Assembly: GCF_003755185.1 (NCBI RefSeq)
Contig: NZ_RKIC01000012.1
Location: 124,001 to 188,000, forward strand
DNA from: Frigoribacterium sp. PhB24
GTDB lineage: Bacteria > Actinomycetota > Actinomycetes > Actinomycetales > Microbacteriaceae
DNA: 64,000 nucleotides
Direction: 5' to 3'
Shown one piece after another: positions 9,290-16,972 of this stretch (its first letter is position 1; each line of letters begins with the position of its first letter). The notes below the pieces were generated by a model. That model was not told the DNA's origin. It made no database searches and was given only the letters and a program-made list of their open reading frames with translations. The position numbers were made by a program, and so were the translations under genes.

Positions 9290-9295
9290 TACGCT
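9290..9295 (+). promoter_or_regulatory. -10 box TACGCT of the deaminase gene
   Basis: TACGCT followed by 6 bases and then the ATG at 9302, the leaderless spacing repeated elsewhere in the window. Confidence 0.5.
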
Positions 9296-9301
9296 CGCCC
9301 C

Positions 9302-9805
9302 ATGACGACCGACACCACGACTCACGACCCCACCGTCACCCCGGCCGACCTCGCGCGGCTGCATCGCGCGATCGAGGTCGCGCAGCAGGCTCGCGACCAT
9401 GGCAACCATCCCTTCGGCTCGCTGCTGCTCACGTCCGACGGCGAGGTCGTCGAGGCCGAGAACACGGTCGTCACCGAAGGTGACCCGACCGGCCACGCCG
9501 AGACGAACCTGGTCCGCCTCGTCGCGCAGCGTTTCGACAAGTCGACGCTCAAGACGGCGACCCTCTACACGAGCACCGAGCCGTGCGCGATGTGTGCCGG
9601 GGCGATCCACTGGGCGGGTATCGGCCGCGTCGTCTACGCGCTCGCCGAGCAGCAGCTGCTCGGCATGGTCACCGAGCAAGAGGGCGAGTCGACGCTCGAC
9701 CTGCCCTGCCGTGAGGTCTTCGCCCGCGGGGGAGGCGCGGTGTCGGTGTCGGGGCCGGCCCTGGTCGACGAGGCCGCGGCCGTGCACGCGGGCTTCTGGA
9801 GCTGA
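9302..9805 (+). CDS. Nucleoside/base deaminase, cytidine deaminase-like zinc enzyme
   Basis: A 167-residue zinc hydrolase. HPFGSLLL (about 36-43) begins the fold; GHAETNLVR (about 64-72) supplies the zinc ligand His and the catalytic Glu; PCAMCAGAIHWAGIGRVVYA (about 95-114) supplies the two zinc-binding cysteines. This is the guanine/cytosine/tRNA-adenosine deaminase superfamily; the short C-terminal part (LPCREVF, then VSVSGPAL) resembles actinobacterial nucleoside deaminases rather than TadA. It would act in base salvage. The start is fixed by the leaderless promoter. Confidence 0.88.
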   Translation: MTTDTTTHDPTVTPADLARLHRAIEVAQQARDHGNHPFGSLLLTSDGEVVEAENTVVTEGDPTGHAETNLVRLVAQRFDKSTLKTATLYTSTEPCAMCAGAIHWAGIGRVVYALAEQQLLGMVTEQEGESTLDLPCREVFARGGGAVSVSGPALVDEAAAVHAGFWS

Positions 9806-9860
9806 CGCCGGTCGCCCGTGGGCCCTCCAGGGCCTGGTCGCGAGGCCGGCCGACCCGTGG

Positions 9861-10361
9861 TCAGGCGTGCTTCGGGTGGGTCGACGCCCCGCGCCAGGTC
9901 GGCGCCAGCGCCTTCATGCGCAGGGCGCGCCACTGCCAGGTCGCCCAGAGTCCTGGCCACAGCAGCAGGCCCAGGGGCCCGGCGTGGAACTCGAGTCGGT
10001 CGCGCAGCAGCGTGTGGCCCGGGCCGTCCGGCACGACGGCCATCCGGTGGTTGATGCGCATGCGGGCGAACTGCCCGCTCGTGCCGTGTCCGGTGTCGCG
10101 CTGTATCCACGCACCGTCGCGCTCGTGCCAGTCGAGGTCGACGTGCGTGCTGCCGAGCGGCAGGACGCCGAGGATGCTCGCCGACACCGGGTGCGCCTCC
10201 TCGGTCCAGCGGTCGGGAAAGCCCGACGGCGACTCCGACCGGTAGACGACCAGGGGCTTCGTCACGGCGACCATCACCCGGGGGTCGCGCAGGGCGTCGG
10301 TCGCGACGTCGACGGGGCAGGCGAGGCGGAGTTTGAGCTGCACGTGCATGAACCGATCCAA
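9861..10361 (-). CDS. SRPBCC-like family protein
   Basis: A 166-residue protein. N-terminal MHVQLKLRLACPVDVATDALRDP, the middle GAWIQRDTGHG and MRINHRMAVVPDGPGHTLLRDRLEFHAGPLGLLLWPGLWATWQWRALRMKAL match the helix-grip START/SRPBCC layout, ending in the long C-terminal helix. Such proteins bind hydrophobic ligands; no ligand can be inferred. It stands alone, convergent with the deaminase gene. Confidence 0.65.
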   Translation of the reverse strand: MDRFMHVQLKLRLACPVDVATDALRDPRVMVAVTKPLVVYRSESPSGFPDRWTEEAHPVSASILGVLPLGSTHVDLDWHERDGAWIQRDTGHGTSGQFARMRINHRMAVVPDGPGHTLLRDRLEFHAGPLGLLLWPGLWATWQWRALRMKALAPTWRGASTHPKHA

Positions 10362-10445
10362 CTCCCGCCGCCTGACCGGGTCCGCCCGGCCCGCTGCACC
10401 CCGTCACGCCGCGTCACGCACGTGCGGCGTCCGCCCGGTGCTGCC

Positions 10446-10451
10446 TAGGCT
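10446..10451 (+). promoter_or_regulatory. -10 box TAGGCT of the ComB-like gene
   Basis: TAGGCT, 6 bases, then ATG at 10458: leaderless spacing. Confidence 0.5.
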
Positions 10452-10457
10452 GGTCCG

Positions 10458-11066
10458 ATGAGCTCGCACGGCCAGCAGAAGTACCAGGTGAGGTTCGACC
10501 ACGGGGTCGCAGGAGCCGCCCGCATCGCGCCCGGCGCGCACGTCGTCGTCGTGGTCGACGTGCTCGACGGGCACGGCACGCTGTCGCGGGACGAGACGGT
10601 CGGGGCCGTCACCCGGCTCGCCGAGCTCGCTCACGACACCGACGTGCTGCTCGTGACCGGGACGGGTGGCGCCGCCGACGTCGCCCGCCACGTGGTCGAC
10701 CGGCAGTCGCAGCGGGGTGACCGTGCCCTCGTCGCGGTCGTCGCCGCCGGGGCCGTCGAGCCGGACGGCTTCCGGCCCGCCGTCGAGGACCAGCTCGCCG
10801 CCGGAGCGGTGGTGGACGCGCTCGCCGCGGTCGGCATCGACTTCTCGTCACCCGAGGCGGCCGTCACGTGCGCCGCCGCCGGGGCGCTCGCCCGGGCCTC
10901 GGCGCACCTGCTGACGGCCTCGGCCTCGGCTGCCGAGCTGGTCGCGACCGACCGGAGCGACGTCGTCGACGCAGCCCGCGCCTCCTCGTCCTCGTCCTCG
11001 TCTGCGGCGATGGTCGTCGCCGTCGACCGGGCGGGTTCCGGCGTGGAATCCATGCGCTCGGCGTAG
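10458..11066 (+). CDS. 2-phosphosulfolactate phosphatase (ComB) family protein
   Basis: A 202-residue protein. YQVRFDHGVAGAARIAPGAHVVVVVDVL (about 9-36) is the family's opening with the aspartate of the metal site; later DRALVAVVAAGA, FRPAVEDQLAAGAVVDAL and the AAVTCAAAGALARASAHLLTASASAAEL region match ComB-like proteins. The archetype removes phosphate from 2-phosphosulfolactate in coenzyme M synthesis; actinobacteria lack coenzyme M of this type, so the real substrate here is unknown. The Ser-rich tail (RASSSSSSSA) is encoded over a copy of the dispersed word at 10977. Confidence 0.75.
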   Translation: MSSHGQQKYQVRFDHGVAGAARIAPGAHVVVVVDVLDGHGTLSRDETVGAVTRLAELAHDTDVLLVTGTGGAADVARHVVDRQSQRGDRALVAVVAAGAVEPDGFRPAVEDQLAAGAVVDALAAVGIDFSSPEAAVTCAAAGALARASAHLLTASASAAELVATDRSDVVDAARASSSSSSSAAMVVAVDRAGSGVESMRSA

Positions 11067-11115
11067 CGTTGCAGCGAGAGCGACCAGGACGTCGCCCCGA
11101 CCCGCAGGAGGAACC

Positions 11116-11421
11116 ATGAAGGCAGTGCTCACCGACGGAACCGTCGTCGCCGAGGCCCCGAAAGACGAGCTGATCTCGATCGAGGGCAACTGGTACTTCC
11201 CGCCCGCCAGCGTGAACTCCGAGCTGCTGACCGAGAGCCCCACCCAATACCACTGCCCGTGGAAGGGCGACACCCAGTACTTCAGCGTGACGTCGGGCGA
11301 CGACCTGCTGCAGGACCGTGCCTGGAGCTACCCGACGCCGATTCCGACCTCGTTCGATCGCGTCGGCAAGGACTACTCGGGCTACGTCGCCTTCTGGAAG
11401 GACGTCTCGGTCGTCGACTGA
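11116..11421 (+). CDS. DUF427 domain protein
   Basis: A 101-residue protein with the compact DUF427 fold: MKAVLTDGTVVAEAP, IEGNWYFPPASVN, TQYHCPWKGDTQYFSV (the diagnostic CPWKG) and FDRVGKDYSGYVAFWKDV. Family members are small beta-rich cytoplasmic proteins of unknown role. A strong ribosome site, AGGAGGAACC, lies just before the ATG. Confidence 0.9.
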   Translation: MKAVLTDGTVVAEAPKDELISIEGNWYFPPASVNSELLTESPTQYHCPWKGDTQYFSVTSGDDLLQDRAWSYPTPIPTSFDRVGKDYSGYVAFWKDVSVVD

Positions 11422-11536
11422 CCGGTCGTCGGCTGACGCCCGCACGCTCGCGTCGGAGCTCCTGACAGTGGCGGGTCGGCGGGTCGGTGGCCTGGCGTGT
11501 TGCGGCCTGGCGGGCCGGCCATGTCGGTCCGCCGGC

Positions 11537-12181
11537 TCAGCCTCGGGCGGCGCGGGCCCGGTGCGCTCGAACCTTGGCCCGGTTGCCGCACCGCTGCATC
11601 GAGCACCACCGGCGGCTGCCCGCCCGTGACTCGTCGAAGAAGACCAGCCCGCAGGCCTCGTTCGTGCAGCGACGGAGGCGCGAGTCCGGTCCGCCGACGA
11701 AGCCGACGGTCGTGAAGAGGGTCACCGCGTCGCGTGCCACCGACGCCATCGCCTGCCCGAGTCGCAGGCGCCCCGCGCCGGCCTGGCGTCGGCCGCCCTC
11801 GAGCGACGGCGGGACGTCGGGCAACGCCGCGAACAGGTTGAGCGTGTCGACGTCGTCGGGGTCCGTCGAGGTGCCGTCGGCGGCGGCCACGGCGAGCCGG
11901 GCGACCGCGTCGCGCAGGCCGCGGGCGTCGGCGAGTTCACGGGCGCCCGCCGAGCCCGCGATGCCGTCGAAGCGTTCGCCGATCCAGTCGTCGAGGTCGG
12001 CAGGCAGCAGGAGGCCGTCCCACGGGGTCGACCCGTCGGCGGGCAGGTCGAGGCCTGACTCCGGGCCGAAGCGTGACCCGGCACGGAACCCGCCGAGGTA
12101 GGCGAAGTCGAGGCTGAGTGCGCCCGAGTCGAAGAACCACCGGGTGTCGGTGTCGGATCTGAGCCACTGTCCGGTCTGCAC
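11537..12181 (-). CDS. CGNR zinc-finger / ABATE domain transcription regulator
   Basis: A 214-residue protein. The N-terminal region FDSGALSLDFAYLGGFRAG is the ABATE ligand-binding-like domain; the C-terminus RRCTNEACGLVFFDESRAGSRRWCSMQRCGNRAKVRAHRAR has C-x4-C ... C-x3-CGNR, the CGNR zinc finger (about 168-207). Such proteins are thought to be stress-related transcription factors. The start is a GTG located 6 bases after TAGGGT (12188-12193), again leaderless. The hairpin at 12251-12312 lies upstream. Confidence 0.88.
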   Translation of the reverse strand: MQTGQWLRSDTDTRWFFDSGALSLDFAYLGGFRAGSRFGPESGLDLPADGSTPWDGLLLPADLDDWIGERFDGIAGSAGARELADARGLRDAVARLAVAAADGTSTDPDDVDTLNLFAALPDVPPSLEGGRRQAGAGRLRLGQAMASVARDAVTLFTTVGFVGGPDSRLRRCTNEACGLVFFDESRAGSRRWCSMQRCGNRAKVRAHRARAARG

Positions 12182-12187
12182 CTGACC

Positions 12188-12193
12188 ACCCTA
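12188..12193 (-). promoter_or_regulatory. -10 box TAGGGT of the CGNR gene
   Basis: TAGGGT on the minus strand, 6 bases before the GTG start at 12181. Confidence 0.45.
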
Positions 12194-12250
12194 ACCGGTT
12201 ACGCGCCTCCTCGGCTCTCCTGCTCCTGCTCCTGCTCCTGCTCCCTCGCC

Positions 12251-12312
12251 GGCGAGATGTCACGACTTGCCGCTCACTTCTTAAGATGAGCGGCAAGTCA
12301 TGACATCTCGCC
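12251..12312. repeat. Long palindrome, family A, copy 1
   Basis: Arms of 26 bases (12251-12276 and 12287-12312) pair with a single G-T mismatch around a 10-base loop. The arm core is GAGATGTCACGACTTGCCG. Related palindromes lie at 23870-23927 and 43507-43568. Here it follows the SprT-like gene and precedes the CGNR gene, both leftward, so it may end the SprT-TPR transcript. Confidence 0.8.
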
Positions 12313-12380
12313 GAGGGGCCGGGGCCGGGGCGGGGGCAGCCGCCGGGGCCGGGGCGGGCAAGGGCCGGGGAGGCGCGGCC

Positions 12381-12836
12381 TCAGACCTCGCGCTTCGTCC
12401 AGGAGATCAGGTGGGCCGGGTCGTACCGTCGTGAGCACCGTCCGCAGGCGAGCGGCCGCGCCGGCTGCCGGTAGCGGTAGTGCTCATGCCCTGCCGGGCA
12501 GATCCCGACCCACGGGGCGAGCTCGCTGGCGATGGCTCCGTCGTGCAGGCGCGAGCCGACGTAGCCCAGGTCGGTCGCCACGGCCTTCCACCTCGGGCCG
12601 TGCCCCGCGCGCGAGCCGGCGAGGGCGTGGGCGACCTCGTGCAGCAGCACCTGGTGGATCTCGTCGTCGTCGTAGCGACCGGCGAGGTGCCGTGAGACCG
12701 TGATGCGCTTCGTCGTGTAGTTGCACAGACCCGCGCGGGTCTTGGCGTTGTCGAAGCCGAACGTCCACACGGCGGGGTCGAGGTGCAGGTCGATGAGCGC
12801 GGCGGCCCAGCGCCGCACCCGGTCGAGGTCGGCCAC
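12381..12836 (-). CDS. SprT-like zinc metalloprotease domain protein
   Basis: A 151-residue protein. The zinc motif HEVAHAL (HExxH, about residues 66-72) is followed by HGPRWKAVATDLGY, the usual SprT third-ligand region, and by a C-terminal Cys-rich part (CPAGHEHYRYRQPARPLACGRCSRRY) typical of the zinc ribbon. SprT/Spartan proteins act on DNA-protein crosslinks in eukaryotes; the bacterial role is not settled. It is 21 bases downstream of the TPR gene on the same strand and probably cotranscribed. The start codon is GTG. Confidence 0.85.
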   Translation of the reverse strand: MADLDRVRRWAAALIDLHLDPAVWTFGFDNAKTRAGLCNYTTKRITVSRHLAGRYDDDEIHQVLLHEVAHALAGSRAGHGPRWKAVATDLGYVGSRLHDGAIASELAPWVGICPAGHEHYRYRQPARPLACGRCSRRYDPAHLISWTKREV

Positions 12837-12857
12837 GTCGAGGTCAGGAGGCGCGGG

Positions 12858-14081
12858 TCAGCGCCGCGGGAACGGCCAGGTGGTGGGCTCGTCGTCGCGC
12901 GGCAGCTCGTCCACGACACCGGTCACGCCGGTGCCGCCCGTGCGGGGCCGGTCGGTGGCGCGACCCTCGTCGTCGCCTCGCCGCTCGGCGTCGAACTCGT
13001 CGGAGTCGCGGTCGCGGTGACCTGCGGCACGCTCGGCGAGGTGGCTGATCTTGCCCCAGAGCCCTCCGTCGCGCGGTGCGGACGGAGCCGTGGCGGCGGC
13101 CTTCTCGGCCCGGGCGGCGGCGGCCTCGGCCACCGGTGACGCCGCGGCCTCGTCGGGCATGGACTCGGGGTCGAAGCTGATCGCGGCCGTGCGTGCGGCG
13201 TCGATGGGCTGACGGGTCGGCGCGGCGCCTTCGTCGGCATCGACGTCGGACGTCGTGGCCGCGGTGGTCTGCTGCGTGTCGGGGGTGGGTGCGGATGCCG
13301 GAGCCGGGGCCGGTGAGCCGCCGTAGAGCGCGGCGATGCCGTCGAACCGGGGGACCTCGGTCCGGGCCTGGGCCCGGGTCGGGGCCGAGACCGGGGACGC
13401 CGGGGCCAGGGACCGGACCGGCACCGGGTTCGTGTCTCCGGCGGCCGGTGCCTCGAGCCGCGGCTGCGGGCCGGTGTCGCTGAGGTAGGCGCGCATGACT
13501 CCCTCGATGGCGACGCGCAGCCCGTTCGTCCGGTCGCGCGGGGCGCCCGACGCCTCGTACGCCTCGAGAGCCTTGGCCAGGGTCTCGCGTGCTTCTTCGT
13601 TGCGACCCAGGTCGTAGAGCGTGTAGCCCTCGAGCTCCGCGGCCGCGGCCTCGAGCTCGCGCCATTCTTCGGTGGCCGAGGTGATGCGGCTCGTGTGCAG
13701 GTCGTTCAGCGCACGGTCGAGCTTGCCCTGCTCGCGGAAGATGTGGGCGCGTCGGATGCGGGCGGCCGTCGAGTCGGCCCGGTCGCCGGTGAAGTGCGCC
13801 AGGCGGAAGGCCTCTTCGGCGATGGCGAGGGCCTCGTCGAGGCGGCCGAGCAGGCGCAGCAGGTCGGCACGTTCGCCGAGGGCGGCGGTGCTGCGGCTCT
13901 GGCCGAGCGCGGCGAGGCGGGCCTCGGCGGCGGGCACGTCGACGGCCGTGCGCAGGCTGATGGGGTCGAAGCCACCGGCACCGCCGATGCCGCGCACGAC
14001 GGGTGCGGCGAGCCCCGGCGGCACGGTCTGGGGGCGGGCGCTGCCGGGTGCTGTCGTGTCGGGTCGGTCGTGCTGGCTCAT
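12858..14081 (-). CDS. Tetratricopeptide-repeat protein of unknown function
   Basis: A 407-residue soluble protein counted from MSQHDRPDTT. Residues about 50-185 hold TPR-like helix pairs (RADLLRLLGRLDEALAIAEEAFRLAHFTGDRADSTAARIRRAHIFREQGKLDRALNDL, then EEARETLAKALEAYEASGAP). The C-terminal half is disordered, rich in Ala, Pro and Thr. No catalytic motif is seen, so a scaffold role is a guess only. The ATG at 14081 is 8 bases after a TACCCT box (14090-14095), which rules out the longer upstream frame. Confidence 0.75.
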   Translation of the reverse strand: MSQHDRPDTTAPGSARPQTVPPGLAAPVVRGIGGAGGFDPISLRTAVDVPAAEARLAALGQSRSTAALGERADLLRLLGRLDEALAIAEEAFRLAHFTGDRADSTAARIRRAHIFREQGKLDRALNDLHTSRITSATEEWRELEAAAAELEGYTLYDLGRNEEARETLAKALEAYEASGAPRDRTNGLRVAIEGVMRAYLSDTGPQPRLEAPAAGDTNPVPVRSLAPASPVSAPTRAQARTEVPRFDGIAALYGGSPAPAPASAPTPDTQQTTAATTSDVDADEGAAPTRQPIDAARTAAISFDPESMPDEAAASPVAEAAAARAEKAAATAPSAPRDGGLWGKISHLAERAAGHRDRDSDEFDAERRGDDEGRATDRPRTGGTGVTGVVDELPRDDEPTTWPFPRR

Positions 14082-14189
14082 CGAGTACGAGGGTAACCGC
14101 CCGGCCCCCGAACAGGCCGCGCGGCGCGCAGCGTGTGAGCGAGTGTCGGGGCCGAGATGCCCGACCCGACCCGCGCCTCCTCGGGTCGC

Positions 14190-14322
14190 GTGCGGAACCC
14201 GACCTGCGCCTCCTCGGGTTCTGTGCACATCCCGACCAGTGAGCGCATCCCGCCACGTGATGGTGCCGGCCGGGCGGCGTGTCGCCCCACGGCCGTCGCG
14301 ATTTGCACAGGGGCGACGCGGT
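14190..14322. repeat. Intergenic repeat family D, copy 2
   Basis: Shares CGTCGCGATTTGCACA (14294-14309) and the preceding AACCCGACC, GCGCCTCCTCG and TGTGCACAT blocks with the region around 2361-2510. It lies between the leftward TPR gene start and the end of the leftward sugar dehydrogenase gene. Two dispersed-word copies (14172 inverted, 14323) flank it. Confidence 0.6.
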
Positions 14323-14346
14323 GGAGGCGCGCGCAGGCCGGCCGGG

Positions 14347-15555
14347 TCAGGGGACGGCGGTGAGGGGGACGCTGACGATGCGGTCGTCGCCGGTGCTCGG
14401 CGTGCCGCGCCCGTCCGTGTTGTTCGTCACGAGCCAGAGGGTGCCGTCGGGACCGGGCAGCACGTCGCGGATGCGGCCGAGCGACCCGGAACCGGCGAAG
14501 AGCTCGGTCGGCACGGCCTCGGAGTCGGACGCGACCTGGATCTCGAACAGTTTCTCGCCGCCGAGCCCGGCCAGGTACAGCGTCGTGCCGACCGCCGTGA
14601 GGCCGCTCGGGCTCGCGTCGTCGGTCGACCACTGCAGCACGGGGTTCGTGAAGCCCGTGGTCTCGCCCCGTCCCTCGACCTCGGGCCAGCCGTAGTTCGC
14701 TCCGGGTTCGAGGGCGTTCAGCTCGTCGTAGGTGTTCTGGCCGAACTCGGCGGCCCAGGCGGCACCGGTCGCGTCCCAGGCGATGCCCTGCGGGTTGCGG
14801 TGGCCGAGGGTGTAGACGAGCGAGTCGGGCGACGGGTTGTCGTCGGGCACGCCTCCGACCTGGGTCGCGCGCAGCACCTTGCCGCCGAGCGAGCCCGGGT
14901 CCTGGGCGTTCGGGCGCTGGTTCGCGTCGCCCGTCGTGACGTACAGCAACCCGTCGGGGCCGAAGGCGAGGCGTCCGCCGTCGTGGTTGCTGGCCTTGGG
15001 GATGCCCGTGATGACGGCTTCCTGTTCGCCCAGGCCGTACGAGCCGGCCTCGCCCGTGATCGGCGCACGCACCACGCGGTTGTCGTCGGCGGTCGTGGCG
15101 TAGGCGTAGAGGTACGACGGCGACCCGGCGAGCACGGCCAGACCGAGCAGCCCGCCCTCGCCCTCGTGCACGACCCCGCCGATCGTGCCGGCCTCTCGCG
15201 TGCTGCCGTCGGCGAGCAGCTCGAGCACGGTGCCGGTGTCGCGCAGGCTGACGAACGACGACCCGGTGTCGAGCCGCACGACCGACCAGGGGGCGTCGAG
15301 CCCCGTGGCGACGTCGGTCGGTTCGGCGTCGGCCGCGACGGTGACGGCGGTCGTGTCCGTCGTCGGGGCGACGGGTCCGGGGCCGGCGACGGCCGCCGGG
15401 TCGGTCGGGGTCTCGGACGCCGGGCGGGTGGCGGCCTGGCCGCCCGAACCCGGGGCGTCGGCCCCGGCGGTGCAGCCGGCGAGCAGGACGGCGGTGATCG
15501 CCGCCATCGTGCCGACGGCGAGCCGGTGCCGTGTGGTGCGGGGTGTCGTGGTCAT
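14347..15555 (-). CDS. PQQ-type glucose/sorbosone dehydrogenase family lipoprotein
   Basis: A 402-residue exported lipoprotein. The signal peptide ends at LLAGC (about residue 29). The beta-propeller shows the family's diagnostic text: LDAPWSVVRL, GGLLGLAV, KASNHDGGRLAFGPDGLLYVTTGDA, YTLGHRNPQGIAWD, EFGQNTYDELN, YGWPEVEG and GRIRDVLPGPDGTLWLVTNN. NHDGGRL and GHRNPQG are the motifs around the active-site His and PQQ/calcium region. It probably oxidises a sugar at the outer membrane face. I start at MTTTPRTTRH, the only start giving a proper signal peptide. Confidence 0.88.
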   Translation of the reverse strand: MTTTPRTTRHRLAVGTMAAITAVLLAGCTAGADAPGSGGQAATRPASETPTDPAAVAGPGPVAPTTDTTAVTVAADAEPTDVATGLDAPWSVVRLDTGSSFVSLRDTGTVLELLADGSTREAGTIGGVVHEGEGGLLGLAVLAGSPSYLYAYATTADDNRVVRAPITGEAGSYGLGEQEAVITGIPKASNHDGGRLAFGPDGLLYVTTGDANQRPNAQDPGSLGGKVLRATQVGGVPDDNPSPDSLVYTLGHRNPQGIAWDATGAAWAAEFGQNTYDELNALEPGANYGWPEVEGRGETTGFTNPVLQWSTDDASPSGLTAVGTTLYLAGLGGEKLFEIQVASDSEAVPTELFAGSGSLGRIRDVLPGPDGTLWLVTNNTDGRGTPSTGDDRIVSVPLTAVP

Positions 15556-15683
15556 GGTCGCGCCTCCTGCGTCCCAGGCAAGCCGATGCCCGCCACGCCC
15601 GCATCGGTCGTCACCACACCGTGACCGCCTTCGCAGCCGCCGCCCAGCCGCGAGGCGAGCCGCCGCCCAGCCGCGAGGCGGGC

Positions 15684-16088
15684 CTACGCGCGCGGGCTGA
15701 GCTCCGCGCGCAGCGGCCACTCCTGGCCCTCGAGGATCAGCTGGGCGCCCGCCCCGGTGCGCACGTTGACCACGATCGGTGCCAGCAGGTTGACGGTCAT
15801 GCCGGTCGACGCGGGCGTCGCGACGACGAGCAGCAGGGCCTCGGCTGCGTCCTGCAGGTCGAGGGCGTGGGTCTGGTCGTCGGTCACGACGGGGGAGTAG
15901 TCGGGCAGGTGCACCGACGCGTCGAGCACGAAGAGCCGCGTCTCGGAGTCGGCCGCGCGAAGCGCGAACAGGCCCGTCGCGCCCTCGATGCGCTCGAGGG
16001 TGAAGTCCACGAGCGGTTCGAGACCGAACGGAGGCGCGGTGAACGACACGACGGAGCCGCTGACCTCGCGGGCTGCCTGCGCGCTCAT
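15684..16088 (-). CDS. fliW: Flagellar assembly factor FliW
   Basis: A 134-residue cytoplasmic protein with the FliW landmarks VVSFTAPPFGLEPLVDFTLERIEG, TGLFALRAADSETRLFVLDA and MTVNLLAPIVVNVRTGAGAQLILE. FliW binds flagellin and CsrA; when flagellin leaves the cell, FliW frees up to block CsrA, which relieves flagellin translation. The start ATG overlaps the flgL stop by 4 bases (ATGA), so it is translationally coupled as the last gene of flgN-flgK-flgL-fliW. Its partner csrA lies at 61842. Confidence 0.92.
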   Translation of the reverse strand: MSAQAAREVSGSVVSFTAPPFGLEPLVDFTLERIEGATGLFALRAADSETRLFVLDASVHLPDYSPVVTDDQTHALDLQDAAEALLLVVATPASTGMTVNLLAPIVVNVRTGAGAQLILEGQEWPLRAELSPRA

Positions 16089-16969
16089 CGGAGGAAGTCC
16101 ATCAGCGAGGGCTGCAGCACCTTGGCGGTGACCGCGAGGGCCGCCTGGTACGACGTGTTCTGCATCTGCAGGTCGAGCACGGCCTGGCCGAGATCGAGGT
16201 CCATGATGCCGGCGCGATGCGCCTCGAGCGTGGTCTGGGTGTCCAAGAGGGTGTCCTCGGCTCTCAGGATCTGGGACTGTCGTGCCCCGATGTCGGACTG
16301 TACGCCGCGCAGCGACGTCAGTCGGGCGTCGACCTCGGTGAGGCGCGAGCCCACGTTGACTCCGGCACGCAGGTCGGTCGTGATGCGGTCGAGCAGGCTG
16401 AACACCGAGTCGTCGCCGGTGCCGAAGGCCGCGGCGCCGTCGGCGTCGACCCGGACGCTCGTCTCGCCGCCGACCTGACGGGTGACGGCCGACCCGGGGG
16501 TGCCGGTGAAGCTGAAGTCCGACCGGAAGGCCACACCCGCGTCCGAGGTGCCGGCGAAGACGCTGCGCCCGGCGTAGGTCGTGTTGGTGCGGGTGAGCAG
16601 GTCGGCCTTGAGGCCGTCGATCTCGGTGGCGATGGCCTCGAGGGACGCCGGCGACTGGGCGCCGGTGTTGGCGCCCTGCACCGTGAGGTCGCGGACGCGC
16701 TTCAGCACGTCGTCGGCGGCCGAGAGGGCCGAGTCGGCGGTCGAGAGCCACGCGTTCGCGTCGCCCGCGTTGCGGCTCCACTGCGCGTTGGCGGCCTGGT
16801 CGGCCTTGACGCGCAGCGCTTCGGCGGTGCCGGTCGGGTCGTCGGACGGCTTCGAGATGCGGTCGAGGGTCGAGGCGCGTTCCTGGGCCTCCGAGACGCG
16901 GGCCTTGCTGACGAGCAGGTGCCGCTGGGCGTCCATGACGGCCATCTGGTTGGTCGTGCGGGTGATCAT
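16085..16969 (-). CDS. flgL: Flagellar hook-filament junction protein FlgL
   Basis: A 294-residue axial protein beginning MITRTTNQMAVMDAQRHL, with the flagellin-like N-terminal helix DRISKPSDDPTGTAEALRVK (about 38-57) and C-terminal coiled coil ending LQMQNTSYQAALAVTAKVLQPSLMDFL. FlgL joins the hook to the filament together with FlgK. It is exported by the flagellar type III apparatus. It begins 3 bases after flgK and has a strong site GGGAGGTAACC before ATG. Confidence 0.93.
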   Translation of the reverse strand: MITRTTNQMAVMDAQRHLLVSKARVSEAQERASTLDRISKPSDDPTGTAEALRVKADQAANAQWSRNAGDANAWLSTADSALSAADDVLKRVRDLTVQGANTGAQSPASLEAIATEIDGLKADLLTRTNTTYAGRSVFAGTSDAGVAFRSDFSFTGTPGSAVTRQVGGETSVRVDADGAAAFGTGDDSVFSLLDRITTDLRAGVNVGSRLTEVDARLTSLRGVQSDIGARQSQILRAEDTLLDTQTTLEAHRAGIMDLDLGQAVLDLQMQNTSYQAALAVTAKVLQPSLMDFLR

Positions 16970-16972
16970 CGG

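Noticed and set aside
10458-11066. Coenzyme M biosynthesis role for the ComB-like protein
   Set aside because: No other coenzyme M genes are nearby and the pathway is not expected in this kind of organism, so only the family name is kept.
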